A DNA stretch of 64,000 nucleotides from Candidatus Accumulibacter sp. ACC003 (GCF_907163085.1 NZ_CAJQTX010000004.1:62001-126000), one strand, 5' to 3'; shown: positions 53,732 to 63,093, numbered from the stretch's first letter. The notes: generated by a model from the sequence alone, not told the origin. Translations and numbers: made by a program.

Positions 53732-54036
53732 GCGCGATGCTGTGTCCATCGCTTGTGCAGAACCTGCGGCGGCGATCCCGGCGGGCGTGTTGAGCGACAG
53801 CGTCGGGCGCTTTCGCCGAGCGGGCCAGCGATACCGGCTGCGGTCGCGCCAGACGGCTGGGCTTTACGAGGCGGTCAGGGAGAGCGCACTGGGCGATTGC
53901 CAGCGGCCGGGCGCCGGGCTGGGCGTTTGCTTGGCCGGGCGACGCGGTAAGCCAACGACCTCGTGGCGAGATCGATCGGGCGTCGATGATCTCGCCGATC
54001 GACTACTCGGCGTACGGAGGAGACAGCAGGCGCGGC

Positions 54037-55023
54037 TCAGGCCGGCAGCGTCGCCGGTATGAAGGGAACTCGGCCGCTTGCCAGGTAGGCCTCGCAGCGT
54101 TCGATGTATTCGCCTGTGCTCTTTGGCATTGGCGTGCGTGCGCGCACGATGTAGAAGATCAGGTCGCGGCCCTTGCGCAGCAGCTGCACGCCGTCCGAGA
54201 CGCTGTGCGCGCGGCTGCCCGGTCTCTTTTCGCCGGCATCGAGCGAATCTACCGCCGCTTGCGGCGTAAAGTCGGCGAGTCGCTCGCCAGCGGTTACCAG
54301 ATGCGACCAGACGTCGAAAATGTCGGCATCGGTGCGCAGTGTTTCGACCTTGGTCCTGGCGGCGTTGGCGAGTTCGCGAATCGGTGCTTCGACACTCTCG
54401 AAGGTCGGGATGCGGCCGAAGTTGCTGACCATCGCATCGGCGATTCGGTCGATGGCGCGCATGCTCTGGCCGATCTTGATGTAGCGGTTTTCGTAAAAAT
54501 CCTCGATCGGTATCGAGAACGCGCGGAAGGGCTCGCCCCACAGTTCGTCGATGCCTTCCTCGCCGCTACGGTGGAGGACGAAGCGACCGAGGTCCATGGC
54601 TTCGAGCAGGCATTGGCCGCATTCGCGCATCAGGGCGTTGTCAGTGCGAATCTCGACGCCGTCGGCCTGCAACTCGACCAGCCTCCTGAAGATGTCGGTC
54701 GCCCGGTTGAAGAGGGCGCCGGCCAGCATGCCGGCCTTGACCCGCCGCCGCGCCGCGTTGGTCTCCGCCTGGTAACTCTGTCGCGCGTCGCCCAGTCGGC
54801 AGCCCGGAATATTGAGACCGTGCTCGGTGTGATTGAACAGCCGCCGAGCCAGCGCTTCGATCAGCGACTTCTTGCCCAGCAGGGAATCGGCCGGAACCGG
54901 ATAGGTCTTGATCCAGTAGTTGTCGTAGAGCACGCGTTCTTGATTGTCGATGACTCGTCGGGTTCCTTCGGGCGGCAGCTCGTCACACGCTGCGGACGCT
55001 TCGATGCGGTAAACGTTGCTCAT
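54037..55023 (-). CDS. Conserved-looking protein of unknown function
   Basis: 328 residues, largely alpha-helical with no transmembrane segment or signal. Notable stretches are YDNYWIKTYPVPADSLLGKKSLIEALARRLFNH, MRECGQCLLEAMDLGRF (CxxC) and IEDFYENRYIKIGQSMRAIDRIADAM. AGGAG stands before ATG 55023. It lies between the SQR-like gene and modC, but no NifA or sigma54 site was seen upstream. I do not recognise a family. Confidence 0.7.
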   Translation of the reverse strand: MSNVYRIEASAACDELPPEGTRRVIDNQERVLYDNYWIKTYPVPADSLLGKKSLIEALARRLFNHTEHGLNIPGCRLGDARQSYQAETNAARRRVKAGMLAGALFNRATDIFRRLVELQADGVEIRTDNALMRECGQCLLEAMDLGRFVLHRSGEEGIDELWGEPFRAFSIPIEDFYENRYIKIGQSMRAIDRIADAMVSNFGRIPTFESVEAPIRELANAARTKVETLRTDADIFDVWSHLVTAGERLADFTPQAAVDSLDAGEKRPGSRAHSVSDGVQLLRKGRDLIFYIVRARTPMPKSTGEYIERCEAYLASGRVPFIPATLPA

Positions 55024-55243
55024 CGGGTAACTCCTGCCAAAAAGGGATGTCTTGCCGCAGCAAGAATCATGCTCGTTTGCAGGGGTTTTTAGTCCGCTGC
55101 TTTATAAGAAAAAGTTTTCTGGAGCGTCAGCGTGTGCCGTTTCGCGCGCTCCCTGACGGTGCATGGGGGCGTGCGCAAAGGTCTCTGTTGCACCGCCCTG
55201 GCGCGTCGGCGCCGGGCCGTCCGGCGCGTCCCGGAGTGTGCTC

Positions 55244-56317
55244 TCAGGCGAGCAGGGCGACGGCCTTGATCTGCGCTTTCAGAGCCAGCCCGGGCCGGAT
55301 TTGCATCTTGTCGGCAGAGCGCCCGGTGATGCGGGCGAGTAGCGCTGCGCCGGCGACATCGAGGCGAACCAGCACGTGCCCCGGGGTATCGGTGGGCGCC
55401 AGCGCGACGACCGTCGCGTCAACGCTGTTGAGGATGCTGCTGTGCAGTTGCGGCACCAGGGCCAGGCTGACATTGCGTGCATGGATGCGGCAGCGGACCA
55501 GCGCGCCGATTGGCTCGTCGCGGCGCGAAACATAAATCTCGCCGCCGGCGAATTCGAGTCGGCTCAGGCCATCATCGTCCTGGGCCGCGATGCGCGCTTC
55601 GATGACCACCCCGGCGTCGTCGGCAAAGGCAGCCGGCAGGTCGATGCGGCTCAAGACGTCCTTGAGCGGGCCGCTGGCGACGAGTTTCCCCTGGTCGAGC
55701 AGCACCAGATGGTCGGCCAGACGGGCGACCTCGTCGGGCGAGTGGCTGACGTAGATGATCGGCAACGCGAACTCGCGTTGCAGACGTTCCAGGTAGGGCA
55801 GGATTTCCAGCTTGCGCTTCAGATCGAGCGCGGCCAGCGGTTCGTCCATCAGCAGGATTTGCGGTGAGGTGAGCACGGCGCGGGCGAGTGCCACGCGTTG
55901 CCGCTCGCCGCCGGACAGTTCGGCGGGCGAGCGATCGAGCAGGGGCGCGATGCCGAGCAGTTCGGCGATGACCGGCAACGAGAAGCGCCGATCGCCGGCC
56001 GGCGAGCGCTTCTGGCCAAAGGCCATGTTGCCGCGCACCGAGAGGTGCGCGAACAGGCTGGCTTCCTGGAAGACGTAACCCAGCGCCCGCTGATGCGGCG
56101 GCACGAAATACGCTCGCGACTCGTCCTGCCAGACTTGCCTGCCGATCGCGAAGTAGCCGTTGCTGGCTCGTTCCAGGCCGGCCATGGCGCGCAGGCAGGT
56201 GGTTTTTCCCGAACCGGAATGGCCGAACAGCGCGGTGATTCCCTGGCCCGGCAAGCACAGGTCGACGTCCAGCGTGAAGCTGCCGCGGTCGATGCGAAAG
56301 CGGGCTTCGATGTTCAT
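55244..56317 (-). CDS. modC: ModC, molybdate ABC transporter ATPase
   Basis: 357 residues. Walker [17 protein letters not shown], signature [16 protein letters not shown], Walker [15 protein letters not shown], and a C-terminal molybdate-binding TOBE domain ([15 protein letters not shown] region to [13 protein letters not shown]). Powers molybdate import through ModB. Starts in overlap with the modB stop (ATGA). Last gene of nifZ-modABC. Confidence 0.94.
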   Translation of the reverse strand: MNIEARFRIDRGSFTLDVDLCLPGQGITALFGHSGSGKTTCLRAMAGLERASNGYFAIGRQVWQDESRAYFVPPHQRALGYVFQEASLFAHLSVRGNMAFGQKRSPAGDRRFSLPVIAELLGIAPLLDRSPAELSGGERQRVALARAVLTSPQILLMDEPLAALDLKRKLEILPYLERLQREFALPIIYVSHSPDEVARLADHLVLLDQGKLVASGPLKDVLSRIDLPAAFADDAGVVIEARIAAQDDDGLSRLEFAGGEIYVSRRDEPIGALVRCRIHARNVSLALVPQLHSSILNSVDATVVALAPTDTPGHVLVRLDVAGAALLARITGRSADKMQIRPGLALKAQIKAVALLA

Positions 56318-56994
56318 GTTCCGACCGCCTTGCGCGGTCCCGGATTGAAGGTGTATAGCGCCAGCAGGACCACGAAGCTGAACAGCACCATGCCGCCGGC
56401 CAGGGCATGCGCCTGGCCGTATTCGAGCGCTTCGACGTGGTCGTAAATCTGGACCGAAATGAGCCGGGTACTTCCCGGGATGTTGCCGCCGATCATCAGC
56501 ACGATGCCGAACTCGCCGACGGTGTGCGCGAAGCCGAGAATGGCGCCGCTGATGAAGCCGGGTCGGGCGAGGGGAACGGCAACCGACCAGAAGGCGTCGC
56601 GCGGGCTGGCGCGCAAGGTTGCAGCGACCTCCAGCGGGCGCTCGCCGATCGCTTCGAAGGCGTTCTGGATGGGCTGCACGACAAAGGGCAGCGAGTAGAA
56701 CACCGAGGCGACGACCAGCCCGGGGAAAGTGAAGGGCAAAAGGCCGAGGCCGATCGCCTGCGTGAAGTGGCCAAGTGGTCCGTTCGGGCCCATGGCGACC
56801 AGCAGGTAGAAGCCGAGGACGGTCGGCGGCAGTACCAGCGGCAGGGCGACCAGCGCGCCGACGACGCCCTTGAGTGGCGAGCGCGTGTGCGCCAGCCACC
56901 AGGCGATGCGCGTGCCGACGATCAGCAAGACGACGGTGACTACCGTGGCCAGGCGCAGCGTCAGCCAGACGGCGGCGAGGTCGGCGCTGTCCAT
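56314..56994 (-). CDS. modB: ModB, molybdate ABC transporter permease
   Basis: 226-residue membrane permease with five or more helices and the EAA-type loop [42 protein letters not shown] (cytoplasmic coupling helix for ModC). The start ATG 56994 gives [15 protein letters not shown]. Couples ModA-delivered molybdate to ModC. Confidence 0.93.
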   Translation of the reverse strand: MDSADLAAVWLTLRLATVVTVVLLIVGTRIAWWLAHTRSPLKGVVGALVALPLVLPPTVLGFYLLVAMGPNGPLGHFTQAIGLGLLPFTFPGLVVASVFYSLPFVVQPIQNAFEAIGERPLEVAATLRASPRDAFWSVAVPLARPGFISGAILGFAHTVGEFGIVLMIGGNIPGSTRLISVQIYDHVEALEYGQAHALAGGMVLFSFVVLLALYTFNPGPRKAVGT

Positions 56995-57076
56995 GCCCAG
57001 CTTCCCCGGCGCGGGGCGCGGCCTGCCTTGCCGCCGCCACCGCGGCGCTTCGCTGCGGTGGCGCCGTTGACAAGGT

Positions 57077-57868
57077 TCACAGCGCGTATCCGTAGGACTT
57101 GATGATCGCCCGGGCGGTGTCGCCCTTGAGGTAGGCGAGCAGGGCGCCGGCCGCCGCTTTGTCGCGACCCGCTTCGAGCAGCACGGCATCCTGGCGGACC
57201 GCCTGGTGCAGGGTGGCCGGAACGATCCACGCCGAGCCGCTGCTGATCCTGCCTTCTTGCCAGATTTGCGAGAGCGCCACAAAGGCCAGGTCGGCGTTGC
57301 CGGTGGCCGCGAACTGGTAGGTCTGGGCGACGTTTTCGCCCTGCACGAGCTTCGCTTGCAGGCTGCCCAGGACACCCAGCTTCTTCATCACCTCGATCGC
57401 CGCGGCGCCGTAGGGAGCGGTTTTCGGGTTGGCCAGCGCGAGGTGGCCAAAGGCGTTTTTCCGCAACACATCGCCGTGGCTATCGACCGTGTTCGGCTGC
57501 GCAGACCATAGCGCCAGGCGGCCAGTGGCGTAGGTGAAACGGCTGCCGCCGAGCGCATGACCGTCCCTTTCCAGTTGTGCCGGAATTGCCTCGTCCGCCG
57601 CCAGCAATACTTCGAAGGGCGCGCCATTGACGATCTGCGCGAAGAGTTTGCCGCTAGAGCCAAATGCCAGCATCGCCTTGTGGCCGGTCGCGCGTTCGAA
57701 TTCGACGGCAATCTTCTGCATCGGCGCGGCGAAGTTGGCGGCGACCGCGACCATCACCTCGTCCGCGTACGAGGGCGTCGCCAGGAGTGGCGCAAGCAGC
57801 AAGGCAAGCAGCCCGGCTCGCCCGATTTCGTTGCCGAAGAAGAGGACGATCGTTGCCATCGTTGCCAT
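57077..57868 (-). CDS. modA: ModA, molybdate-binding periplasmic protein
   Basis: 263 residues. Signal peptide ends near PSYADE. The mature part opens with [41 protein letters not shown] and has [15 protein letters not shown] and ANPKTAPYG, typical of ModA. ATG 57868 was chosen; GTG 57877, which overlaps the nifZ stop (GTGA), would add three residues and couple the genes. Confidence 0.93.
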   Translation of the reverse strand: MATMATIVLFFGNEIGRAGLLALLLAPLLATPSYADEVMVAVAANFAAPMQKIAVEFERATGHKAMLAFGSSGKLFAQIVNGAPFEVLLAADEAIPAQLERDGHALGGSRFTYATGRLALWSAQPNTVDSHGDVLRKNAFGHLALANPKTAPYGAAAIEVMKKLGVLGSLQAKLVQGENVAQTYQFAATGNADLAFVALSQIWQEGRISSGSAWIVPATLHQAVRQDAVLLEAGRDKAAAGALLAYLKGDTARAIIKSYGYAL

Positions 57869-57873
57869 CGTTC

Positions 57874-58140
57874 TCACGCCGCCGCCGGTTGAACTTGCGT
57901 CAGCTCTTCGGGCAGGCAAGCGACGGGTTTCCCGAGCATGGCCTCGGGGCCTTCTTCGAAACGCACCAGATAGACGGCGCGCTTTACGTCGAGCGCGGCA
58001 AAGCCGCAGTCGACGACGACGCCGCGCGACCCGGCAGCGGCGATCACGGCTTCTTCGCCGACGTCGGGAATGCCGCCATCGTTGACGATATCCTCGACGG
58101 CGAAAACCAGATCGCCGATCTGATAGTGACTGCTTGCCAT
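57874..58140 (-). CDS. nifZ: NifZ, nitrogenase MoFe-protein maturation
   Basis: 88 residues. YQIGDLVFAVEDIVNDGGIPDVGEEAVI, GSRGVVVDCG and VYLVRFEEG with the end CLPEELTQ are diagnostic of NifZ. It helps convert the second P-cluster of the MoFe protein. ATG 58140 has AGGAG upstream; an earlier ATG (58161) falls at the predicted transcription start. First gene of a NifA-controlled operon with modABC. Confidence 0.9.
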   Translation of the reverse strand: MASSHYQIGDLVFAVEDIVNDGGIPDVGEEAVIAAAGSRGVVVDCGFAALDVKRAVYLVRFEEGPEAMLGKPVACLPEELTQVQPAAA

Positions 58141-58172
58141 GGTCAGCTCCTGTTTTTCCATAGCTCTTTTGC

Positions 58173-58188
58173 AGCAAGGAGCGTGCCA
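58173..58188 (-). promoter_or_regulatory. sigma54 promoter of nifZ-modABC
   Basis: On the minus strand TGGCACGCTCCTTGCT, matching TGGCACG-N4-TTGCA at every position except the last. GG and GC are ten bases apart. Transcription start near 58162, a 22-nt leader. Confidence 0.9.
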
Positions 58189-58231
58189 TTGCTTAGGGCA
58201 GATAATTCAGCGGCTTGCGCGTTTTCAGAGC

Positions 58232-58247
58232 TGTCGGGTTTCCGACA
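58232..58247. promoter_or_regulatory. NifA upstream activator site of nifZ-modABC
   Basis: Perfect TGT-N10-ACA (TGTCGGGTTTCCGACA), itself a near-palindrome, about 45 bp upstream of the -24 element. Confidence 0.87.
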
Positions 58248-58339
58248 ATGTCGGCATCCTGGTGCTCGCTGCCGTTTGCCGGCTACGGAACGACGAGGAC
58301 ATCGCGTTCTATCAGGACGGCGGCGTGATCGTTTTGCCC

Positions 58340-58499
58340 GGCAGGGCAGCCACGGCTCGGCGCGGGCGCCGGATGCGTTCTCACGCTTGACACCGGCGAC
58401 GTAGTAAGCGGCCGCCCGGGTGCTGCGCTCGATCTGGGATTGGCGGGTGAAGTCCTGTTCATCGGTGCTGACGCGGAGATCGATGTGGGCGACTTGCAT
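58340..58499 (-). pseudogene. Serine recombinase N-terminal remnant
   Basis: From ATG 58499 the frame reads MQVAHIDLRVSTDEQDFTRQ and later ENASGA, which resembles the start of resolvase/invertase proteins (LRxSTxEQD with the catalytic Ser, and ENESGA). No catalytic domain follows. It sits just upstream of the nifZ promoter region, so it may be debris left by an insertion or excision. Confidence 0.45.
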
Positions 58500-58624
58500 G
58501 GAGCCTGGCCAAGATGGGTAAGTTGGCCGGTGTCTATTTGACCATCCCAATTGGCCAGGAACGAGGAAAGCCTGCCCTGCTTCGGTAGGTTGTATATACT
58601 TTACGCCGCATCAGGGAGAGCCAT

Positions 58625-58990
58625 GATGATAAAGACACGTATTGCAAGCTGTTCAAGAACGGCGCCAGTCAGGCGGTGCGTCTCCCCTCGGACTTCCGCT
58701 TTGAAGGGGACGAGCTCTATGTCACGCGCGACGATGCAACCGGCGATGTCGTGCTGTCCAAGCGGCTGGGGGCCAAAACCTGGAACGAATTTTTCGAGTT
58801 GCTGCATGAAGTCGATGTTCCCGCAGGTTTTAAGGCCAAGCGCCCGCTGAATGTCCTACCGCAAGAACGATGCATCTTCGACGGCGGTCTCTCCACGATC
58901 ACGTCTACCGTGAAACGCCCAATGCCATCCCTGTTTGATCTTGGTTCTGACGCCTTGGTCCAGGATCGGGATCTCCTCACTTCCGCCTAG
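58625..58990 (+). pseudogene. AbrB/VapB-type antitoxin, frameshifted start
   Basis: The frame reads DKDTYCKLFKNGASQAVRLP and continues SDFRFEGDELYVTRD, the SpoVT-AbrB fold used by VapB antitoxins. The expected ATG-ATG-ATA-AAG start at 58623 is in another frame. One missing base near 58634 would explain this. The tail after LNVLPQERCIFDGG looks abnormal. No toxin gene follows, as the next gene is a methyltransferase. Confidence 0.6.
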
Positions 58991-59002
58991 CAAACACATT
59001 CG

Positions 59003-59842
59003 ATGGGAAACAAAGAAATGTCTTCAAGCACTCCGGAAACACAGAGCCGAGAATCTTGGGATCATTCCACCGCCCCGGATTTCCTCGACCACTACACTCG
59101 TGAGAGCCTTTCTCCCGCAACCATCGGACGGTTTACCCGGGTGCGCGACAAAGCCATAGGGCTCGTCGCCCAGCGACAAGGTCGCGCGGACAGGCTGGCA
59201 GTGGTGGACATCGGCTGCGGCGCAGGCACCCAGTCCCGTCTTTGGGCGCAACTGGGCCACCGGGTGCATGGCCTGGATGTAAGTGCGCCCTTGATCGAAG
59301 TGGCCCGGCAACGAGCGCGGGAAGAGAAACTTGATGTCGCCTTCGAGGTCGGGTCAGCCACTTCCTTGCCATACGCCGACGGATCAATGGATGTCAGCCT
59401 GCTGCCGGAACTTCTCGAACATGTCGCCGACTGGAAAAGCTGCCTGAATGAAGCTGCGCGTGTTCTCAAACCAGGTGGGGTGCTCTATCTCAGCACCACC
59501 AACTGGTTATGCCCGCTGCAGGAGGAGTACAACCTGCCCATGTACAGTTGGTACCCAGGCTTCGTCAAGCGCAGATACGAGCAGCTGGCGGTCACCACAA
59601 GGCCAGAGATCGCGAACCACGCCAGGTACCCGGCAGTGAATTGGTTCAGCTTCTACTCTCTGGCCGCCTACCTCGAGGGACGGGGCTTTAACTGCCTGGA
59701 TCGCTTCGATGTAATTGACACCGACCATCTGGGAACCCTGCAGAAGTTGGCCATCGGCATGGCGCGAACCATACCGCCGCTACGCTTTGTGGGACATGTG
59801 CTAACCTCCTACACGATTTTGTTCGCGCTCAAGAGGAGCTGA
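59003..59842 (+). CDS. Class I SAM-dependent methyltransferase (UbiE/COQ5-like)
   Basis: 279 residues. Motif I VVDIGCGAGTQSRLWAQLGH, VHGLDVSAPLIEVARQRA, and FEVGSATSLPYADGSMDVSLLPELLEHVADW. Substrate is unknown; Trp/Tyr-rich C-terminal part (NLPMYSWYPGFVKRRYEQL) suggests a small hydrophobic or sugar substrate. Internal ATG at 59018 is an alternative start. It lies among toxin-antitoxin remnants and may be acquired DNA. Confidence 0.85.
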   Translation: MGNKEMSSSTPETQSRESWDHSTAPDFLDHYTRESLSPATIGRFTRVRDKAIGLVAQRQGRADRLAVVDIGCGAGTQSRLWAQLGHRVHGLDVSAPLIEVARQRAREEKLDVAFEVGSATSLPYADGSMDVSLLPELLEHVADWKSCLNEAARVLKPGGVLYLSTTNWLCPLQEEYNLPMYSWYPGFVKRRYEQLAVTTRPEIANHARYPAVNWFSFYSLAAYLEGRGFNCLDRFDVIDTDHLGTLQKLAIGMARTIPPLRFVGHVLTSYTILFALKRS

Positions 59843-60509
59843 TGCGAAGCAGCAGGGAGCAAGAATCCGTTTCCCGAAACTCCTTTCGCGCAATTCCACA
59901 CGGACCGCGATGCAGACAAGCACCACCGTAGACCAGCCTCTGCAGTGGCAAGGCGCCCCGATGGGCCGAGGTGCAGCTCGCCATAGCGTCGTGCCGCATT
60001 GATGTCGAATGGCAGCACCCGATCTCTGAACAGTCCCATCAGACGGTCAAGGGTCTGCGTCAACATGTCCTTGCGTTTGCCGGCTGGGACGCCCCGATAC
60101 CAAACAAAAGCTCTGCCAGCGTCACGCTGGACAGATACAGCGTTTCGGCGACTTGATTATTCAGCCAGGCCCTCAACGCTCACGAAAACTGACCCTTTTT
60201 CGCTCACGGAAATTGACCCACCGTTGGCGCGCGCCAACACCCAGGTTTTCGCCTCGGAGCGGGGTCAAGGGCGGGCTGCGGTTTTTGCAGCCCGGCGCAG
60301 CGTACCCTTGACGCCGTGTAGAGGCGAGTACGCTCGGGAATGGCTGTGTGCGCGGCATTTTCGCGCGCAAAGCCATGACTACTAGGCGGGTCCGGTTTTG
60401 TGAGCAAAAGTGGGTCAATTCCTGAGAGCGTCAAGGGCCAGGCCCGCACAGTCGGATGCGGCTCTGGTTTCATCGCCTCGGAGACGACATTGGTATCGAG
60501 AACGATCAT
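59843..60509 (-). pseudogene. vapC: vapC toxin broken by a MITE and frameshifts
   Basis: PIN-domain toxin starting at ATG 60509 (MIVLDTNVVSEAMKPEPHPT, then VRAW). It is interrupted at 60437 by a 268-bp insertion. Removing that and one CCAGG copy continues in frame with LNNQVAETLYLSSVTLAELLFGIGA. A further frameshift near 60095 separates AGKRKDMLTQTLDRLMGLFRDRVLPFDINAARRYGEL, and the end is degraded. The start overlaps the vapB stop (ATGA). Confidence 0.85.
60170..60437. mobile_element. 268-bp MITE (IS21-like ends) in vapC
   Basis: Left end CCCTCAACGCTCACG and right end, read inward, CCCTTGACGCTCTCAG, form an inverted repeat of about 26 bp ending in TGACCC. A 5-bp duplication CCAGG flanks it (60165-60169 and 60438-60442). 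The sites TTCGCTCACGGAAATTGACCC near the left end repeat the terminal motif, as in IS21-type ends. It has no transposase, so it is a deletion derivative moved in trans. Confidence 0.85.
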
Positions 60510-60760
60510 TCAAACCTCAGCGGCTCGGCCGGCGTCTTGTCTCTCTCTTGGTTGAAGGCCTCGAAATCCTCGTTCGTGAGGCCGATCTTGCGGCCCAATG
60601 CCGCGAGGGCTTCGCCCAGGCGAACGCGCGTCTCTGGCTTGACCGCGATCGCCAGAATCTCGCGGACCTCGGCCTCAGTGCTATGGCCATGTTGAGCGGC
60701 CCGCACCCGCAATGCGCGGTGTACATCGTCGGGCAAATTGCGGACTGTCAGCATGGCCAT
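60506..60760 (-). CDS. vapB: VapB/FitA-type antitoxin
   Basis: 84 residues, ribbon-helix-helix antitoxin: MLTVRNLPDDVHRALRVRAAQHGHSTEAEVREIL, then the C-terminal toxin-binding tail RDKTPAEPLRFE. GGGAGG lies 7 bp before ATG 60760. The open reading frame is intact while its partner vapC is broken, so it would be an orphan antitoxin. Confidence 0.87.
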   Translation of the reverse strand: MAMLTVRNLPDDVHRALRVRAAQHGHSTEAEVREILAIAVKPETRVRLGEALAALGRKIGLTNEDFEAFNQERDKTPAEPLRFE

Positions 60761-60919
60761 GGCAGTACCTCCCAAGAATGCATTCGATGCATCTATTTTA
60801 CGAAAATGGATGCAGGCCTTCGAGGCTGAGTGAGAGCGTTAGCCATGGCGTTGAACACATGTTTTCCGACATCAACTCGATTGCTATCGCGCTGCCCCGG
60901 TTACCGGAACAGGGATACG

Positions 60920-61203
60920 CTGCCGCCTGAGCTGCGCAGGCGCTTAGCTTACGTACTGGCGTTGGCGCAGATGGGCGACCAGGACGATGCGGCAAAGGTG
61001 CTCAAGGGCTTCGGCGGTGCCGGCGTGCTGGAGCTTGTCGAGGGCGATGCCGGCGGGCACCTACCGGGCCGCCTACACGGTGAAGTACGCGGAAGCGGTG
61101 TTCGTCCTGCACGGCCTCGAGAAGAAGAGCAAGAGGGGGATCGCCACAGCGAAGTCAGAATATGGACATCATTCGCGCTCGGCTGCAAGGGGCCGACGCA
61201 TGA
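60920..61203 (+). pseudogene. higB: HigB-like toxin, frameshifted
   Basis: Three frames together give a Gp49/HigB-type toxin: LRRRLAYVLALAQMGDQDDA and KVLKGFGGAGVLELVEGDAGG, then after a shift near 61060 TYRAAYTVKYAEAVFVLHGLEKKSKRGIATAKSE, then after another shift near 61155 MDIIRARLQGADA. At least two frameshifts inactivate it. The stop overlaps the ATG of the higA remnant (ATGA), the native arrangement. Confidence 0.75.
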
Positions 61204-61364
61204 GCATCCCGCAACCGAAGGTGTCGGGCAATATGCGTGGTGACTTCACGAACCTGTCCGAGCGCAAGCTGATGGACTGCTTGAACTGCCTCGGCTACGC
61301 CATCGAGATCATAGTGCGGCCGGCCGCCGAGCCGGTCGGATATCTGACGCTCGCGGTCGCTTGA
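61200..61364 (+). pseudogene. higA: HigA-like antitoxin remnant
   Basis: A 54-codon frame reads MSIPQPKVSGNMRGDFTNLS and continues ERKLMDCLNCLGYAIEIIVRPA. These are the recognition helix and C-terminal end of HigA/XRE antitoxins (SQPKVSxMLRGDF). The N-terminal half of the protein is missing. 61365-61461 has no recognisable gene. Confidence 0.7.
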
Positions 61365-61461
61365 CCGATGAGCAGCTGCGAAGGAAGCCGGCGCGGCTTG
61401 CCGAGGACTTGATCTGCGAGCTGACTCCCGAGGAGTTCCCTGTCTGGCGAACTCGGAATGC

Positions 61462-63093
61462 TCAGAACTGCTTGACGTCGATGGCCAGCGTCTGGATGCG
61501 GTAGGCGATCTGGCGCGGCGTCATTCCCAGGATGCGCGCCGCCTTGGCCTGCACCCAGCCGGCCTGCTGGAGGGCGGCGATGACACGTTCCTTCTCGGAG
61601 AGATCGGCGTCGTCCATGTCGATCGCAGGGCCCGCGCCGGAGGTTGCGCCCGAGTTGCCGTTGAACGCGCTGCTGCCCGGGCTGCGCTGCGGTCTCGCTG
61701 GTGGGCGTTCACGGGCGCTCGGAAAGCGGATCAGGTCGACGTCGATACGGCCGGTTTCGGAGAGCACGGCGGCGCGTTCGAGACAGTTCTCAAGTTCGCG
61801 CACGTTGCCGGGCCAGTCATGATTGGCGAGCCGGCGCTGCGCCATGTCGGTGAGGCTGAGCGGGCGATTCTGCGCATGGCCAATCTTGCCGAGGAGGTGC
61901 CGGACGATTTCCGGGATGTCTTCGATACGCTCGCGCAGCGGCGGCAGAAAAATCGGCATGACGTTCAGCCGGTAGAACAAGTCCTCGCGGAAATCGCCAC
62001 TGTCTACGGCGGTTTCCAGGTCGCGGTGGGTGGCGGCGATGATCCGCACGTCGACCTTGATCGTCCGGCAGCCACCGACGCGCTCGAACTCGCCTTCCTG
62101 CAGGATGCGCAGGAGCTTGGCCTGGAAAGGCCCCGAGACGTCGCCGATTTCGTCGAGAAAAAGCGTACCGCCGTGCGCCTGCTCGAAGCGCCCCTTGCGC
62201 GCTTCGACGGCGCCGGTGAAGGCGCCGCGTTCGTGACCGAACAGTTCCGACTCGAGCAGCGTTTCCGGCAAGGCCGCGCAGTTGAGGCGGATCATGGCAT
62301 TGCGCGAGCGCGGCGAGTTGTAGTGGATGGCGTTGGCGATCAGCTCCTTGCCGGTACCCGTTTCACCGCGAATCAGCACCGTCGTGTTCCACTTGGCGAC
62401 CAGCCGTGCCTGCTCGAAGACGCGGCGCATGGCCGCCGACCGTCCGACCATGCTGTCGAAGCCGAACTGATGGCGGACGGTACGGCGCAGCAGGTCGCGT
62501 TCCTCGAGCAGCGTCGATTTGTCGTTCTGGACCTCCAGCGACAGGCGCAGGCTCTGGCCGATCAGGTTGGCAACCATTTCGACGAACTGCGCGCGTTCCT
62601 CGAGCAGACCGTCGTCGGGCTCGGCCGGCTGCACCGCGAGAACGCCCTGCAGCTGGCCGCCAACCCGGATCGGCACGGCAATGAACGGCAGTTCGCGCTG
62701 GTAGATGCCGAGCCGGTTGAGAAAGCGCGGCTCGTCGGCGACGCGGCCGAGCATTACCGTTCGCGGTTTCTCGAGCATCACCCCGAGGATCCCTTCGCCG
62801 GGCTGGTACTGCACGTTCTGAACGTCGGCGACGCCGGCCGGGTGGTGCAGCTCGTGCGCCTTGAGGTTGCCGGATTGCGGGTCGAGGACGCTGATCATGC
62901 CGCAAGTCAGTCCGGCCTCCTCGTGCAGGATGCGCAGGACGTCGCGCTGCGTTTCCTTGAACGCCAGCGAGCGGCTGAGGACGCGACTGACGGCGTAGAA
63001 GGCGGCGAGCAGGACGATGTTCAACTCGTGCGTTCGGCAATAGCCGTTGGCTGGCGGCGAGTCTGCGGCGCGATGGATGGCGTGGTCGTGCAT
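61462..63093 (-). CDS. nifA: NifA, sigma54 activator of nitrogen fixation
   Basis: 543 residues: GAF domain (about 35-185), AAA+ domain with the Walker A GETGTGKELIANAIH, GAFTGA loop ERGAFTGAVEARKG, Walker B GGTLFLDEIGD and the Fis-type helix-turn-helix at the end (VQAKAARILGMTPRQIAYRIQ). The linker between AAA+ and DNA-binding domain contains no Cys, so it is the NifL-controlled, oxygen-insensitive type. 23 bp separate it from nifL. Confidence 0.95.
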   Translation of the reverse strand: MHDHAIHRAADSPPANGYCRTHELNIVLLAAFYAVSRVLSRSLAFKETQRDVLRILHEEAGLTCGMISVLDPQSGNLKAHELHHPAGVADVQNVQYQPGEGILGVMLEKPRTVMLGRVADEPRFLNRLGIYQRELPFIAVPIRVGGQLQGVLAVQPAEPDDGLLEERAQFVEMVANLIGQSLRLSLEVQNDKSTLLEERDLLRRTVRHQFGFDSMVGRSAAMRRVFEQARLVAKWNTTVLIRGETGTGKELIANAIHYNSPRSRNAMIRLNCAALPETLLESELFGHERGAFTGAVEARKGRFEQAHGGTLFLDEIGDVSGPFQAKLLRILQEGEFERVGGCRTIKVDVRIIAATHRDLETAVDSGDFREDLFYRLNVMPIFLPPLRERIEDIPEIVRHLLGKIGHAQNRPLSLTDMAQRRLANHDWPGNVRELENCLERAAVLSETGRIDVDLIRFPSARERPPARPQRSPGSSAFNGNSGATSGAGPAIDMDDADLSEKERVIAALQQAGWVQAKAARILGMTPRQIAYRIQTLAIDVKQF

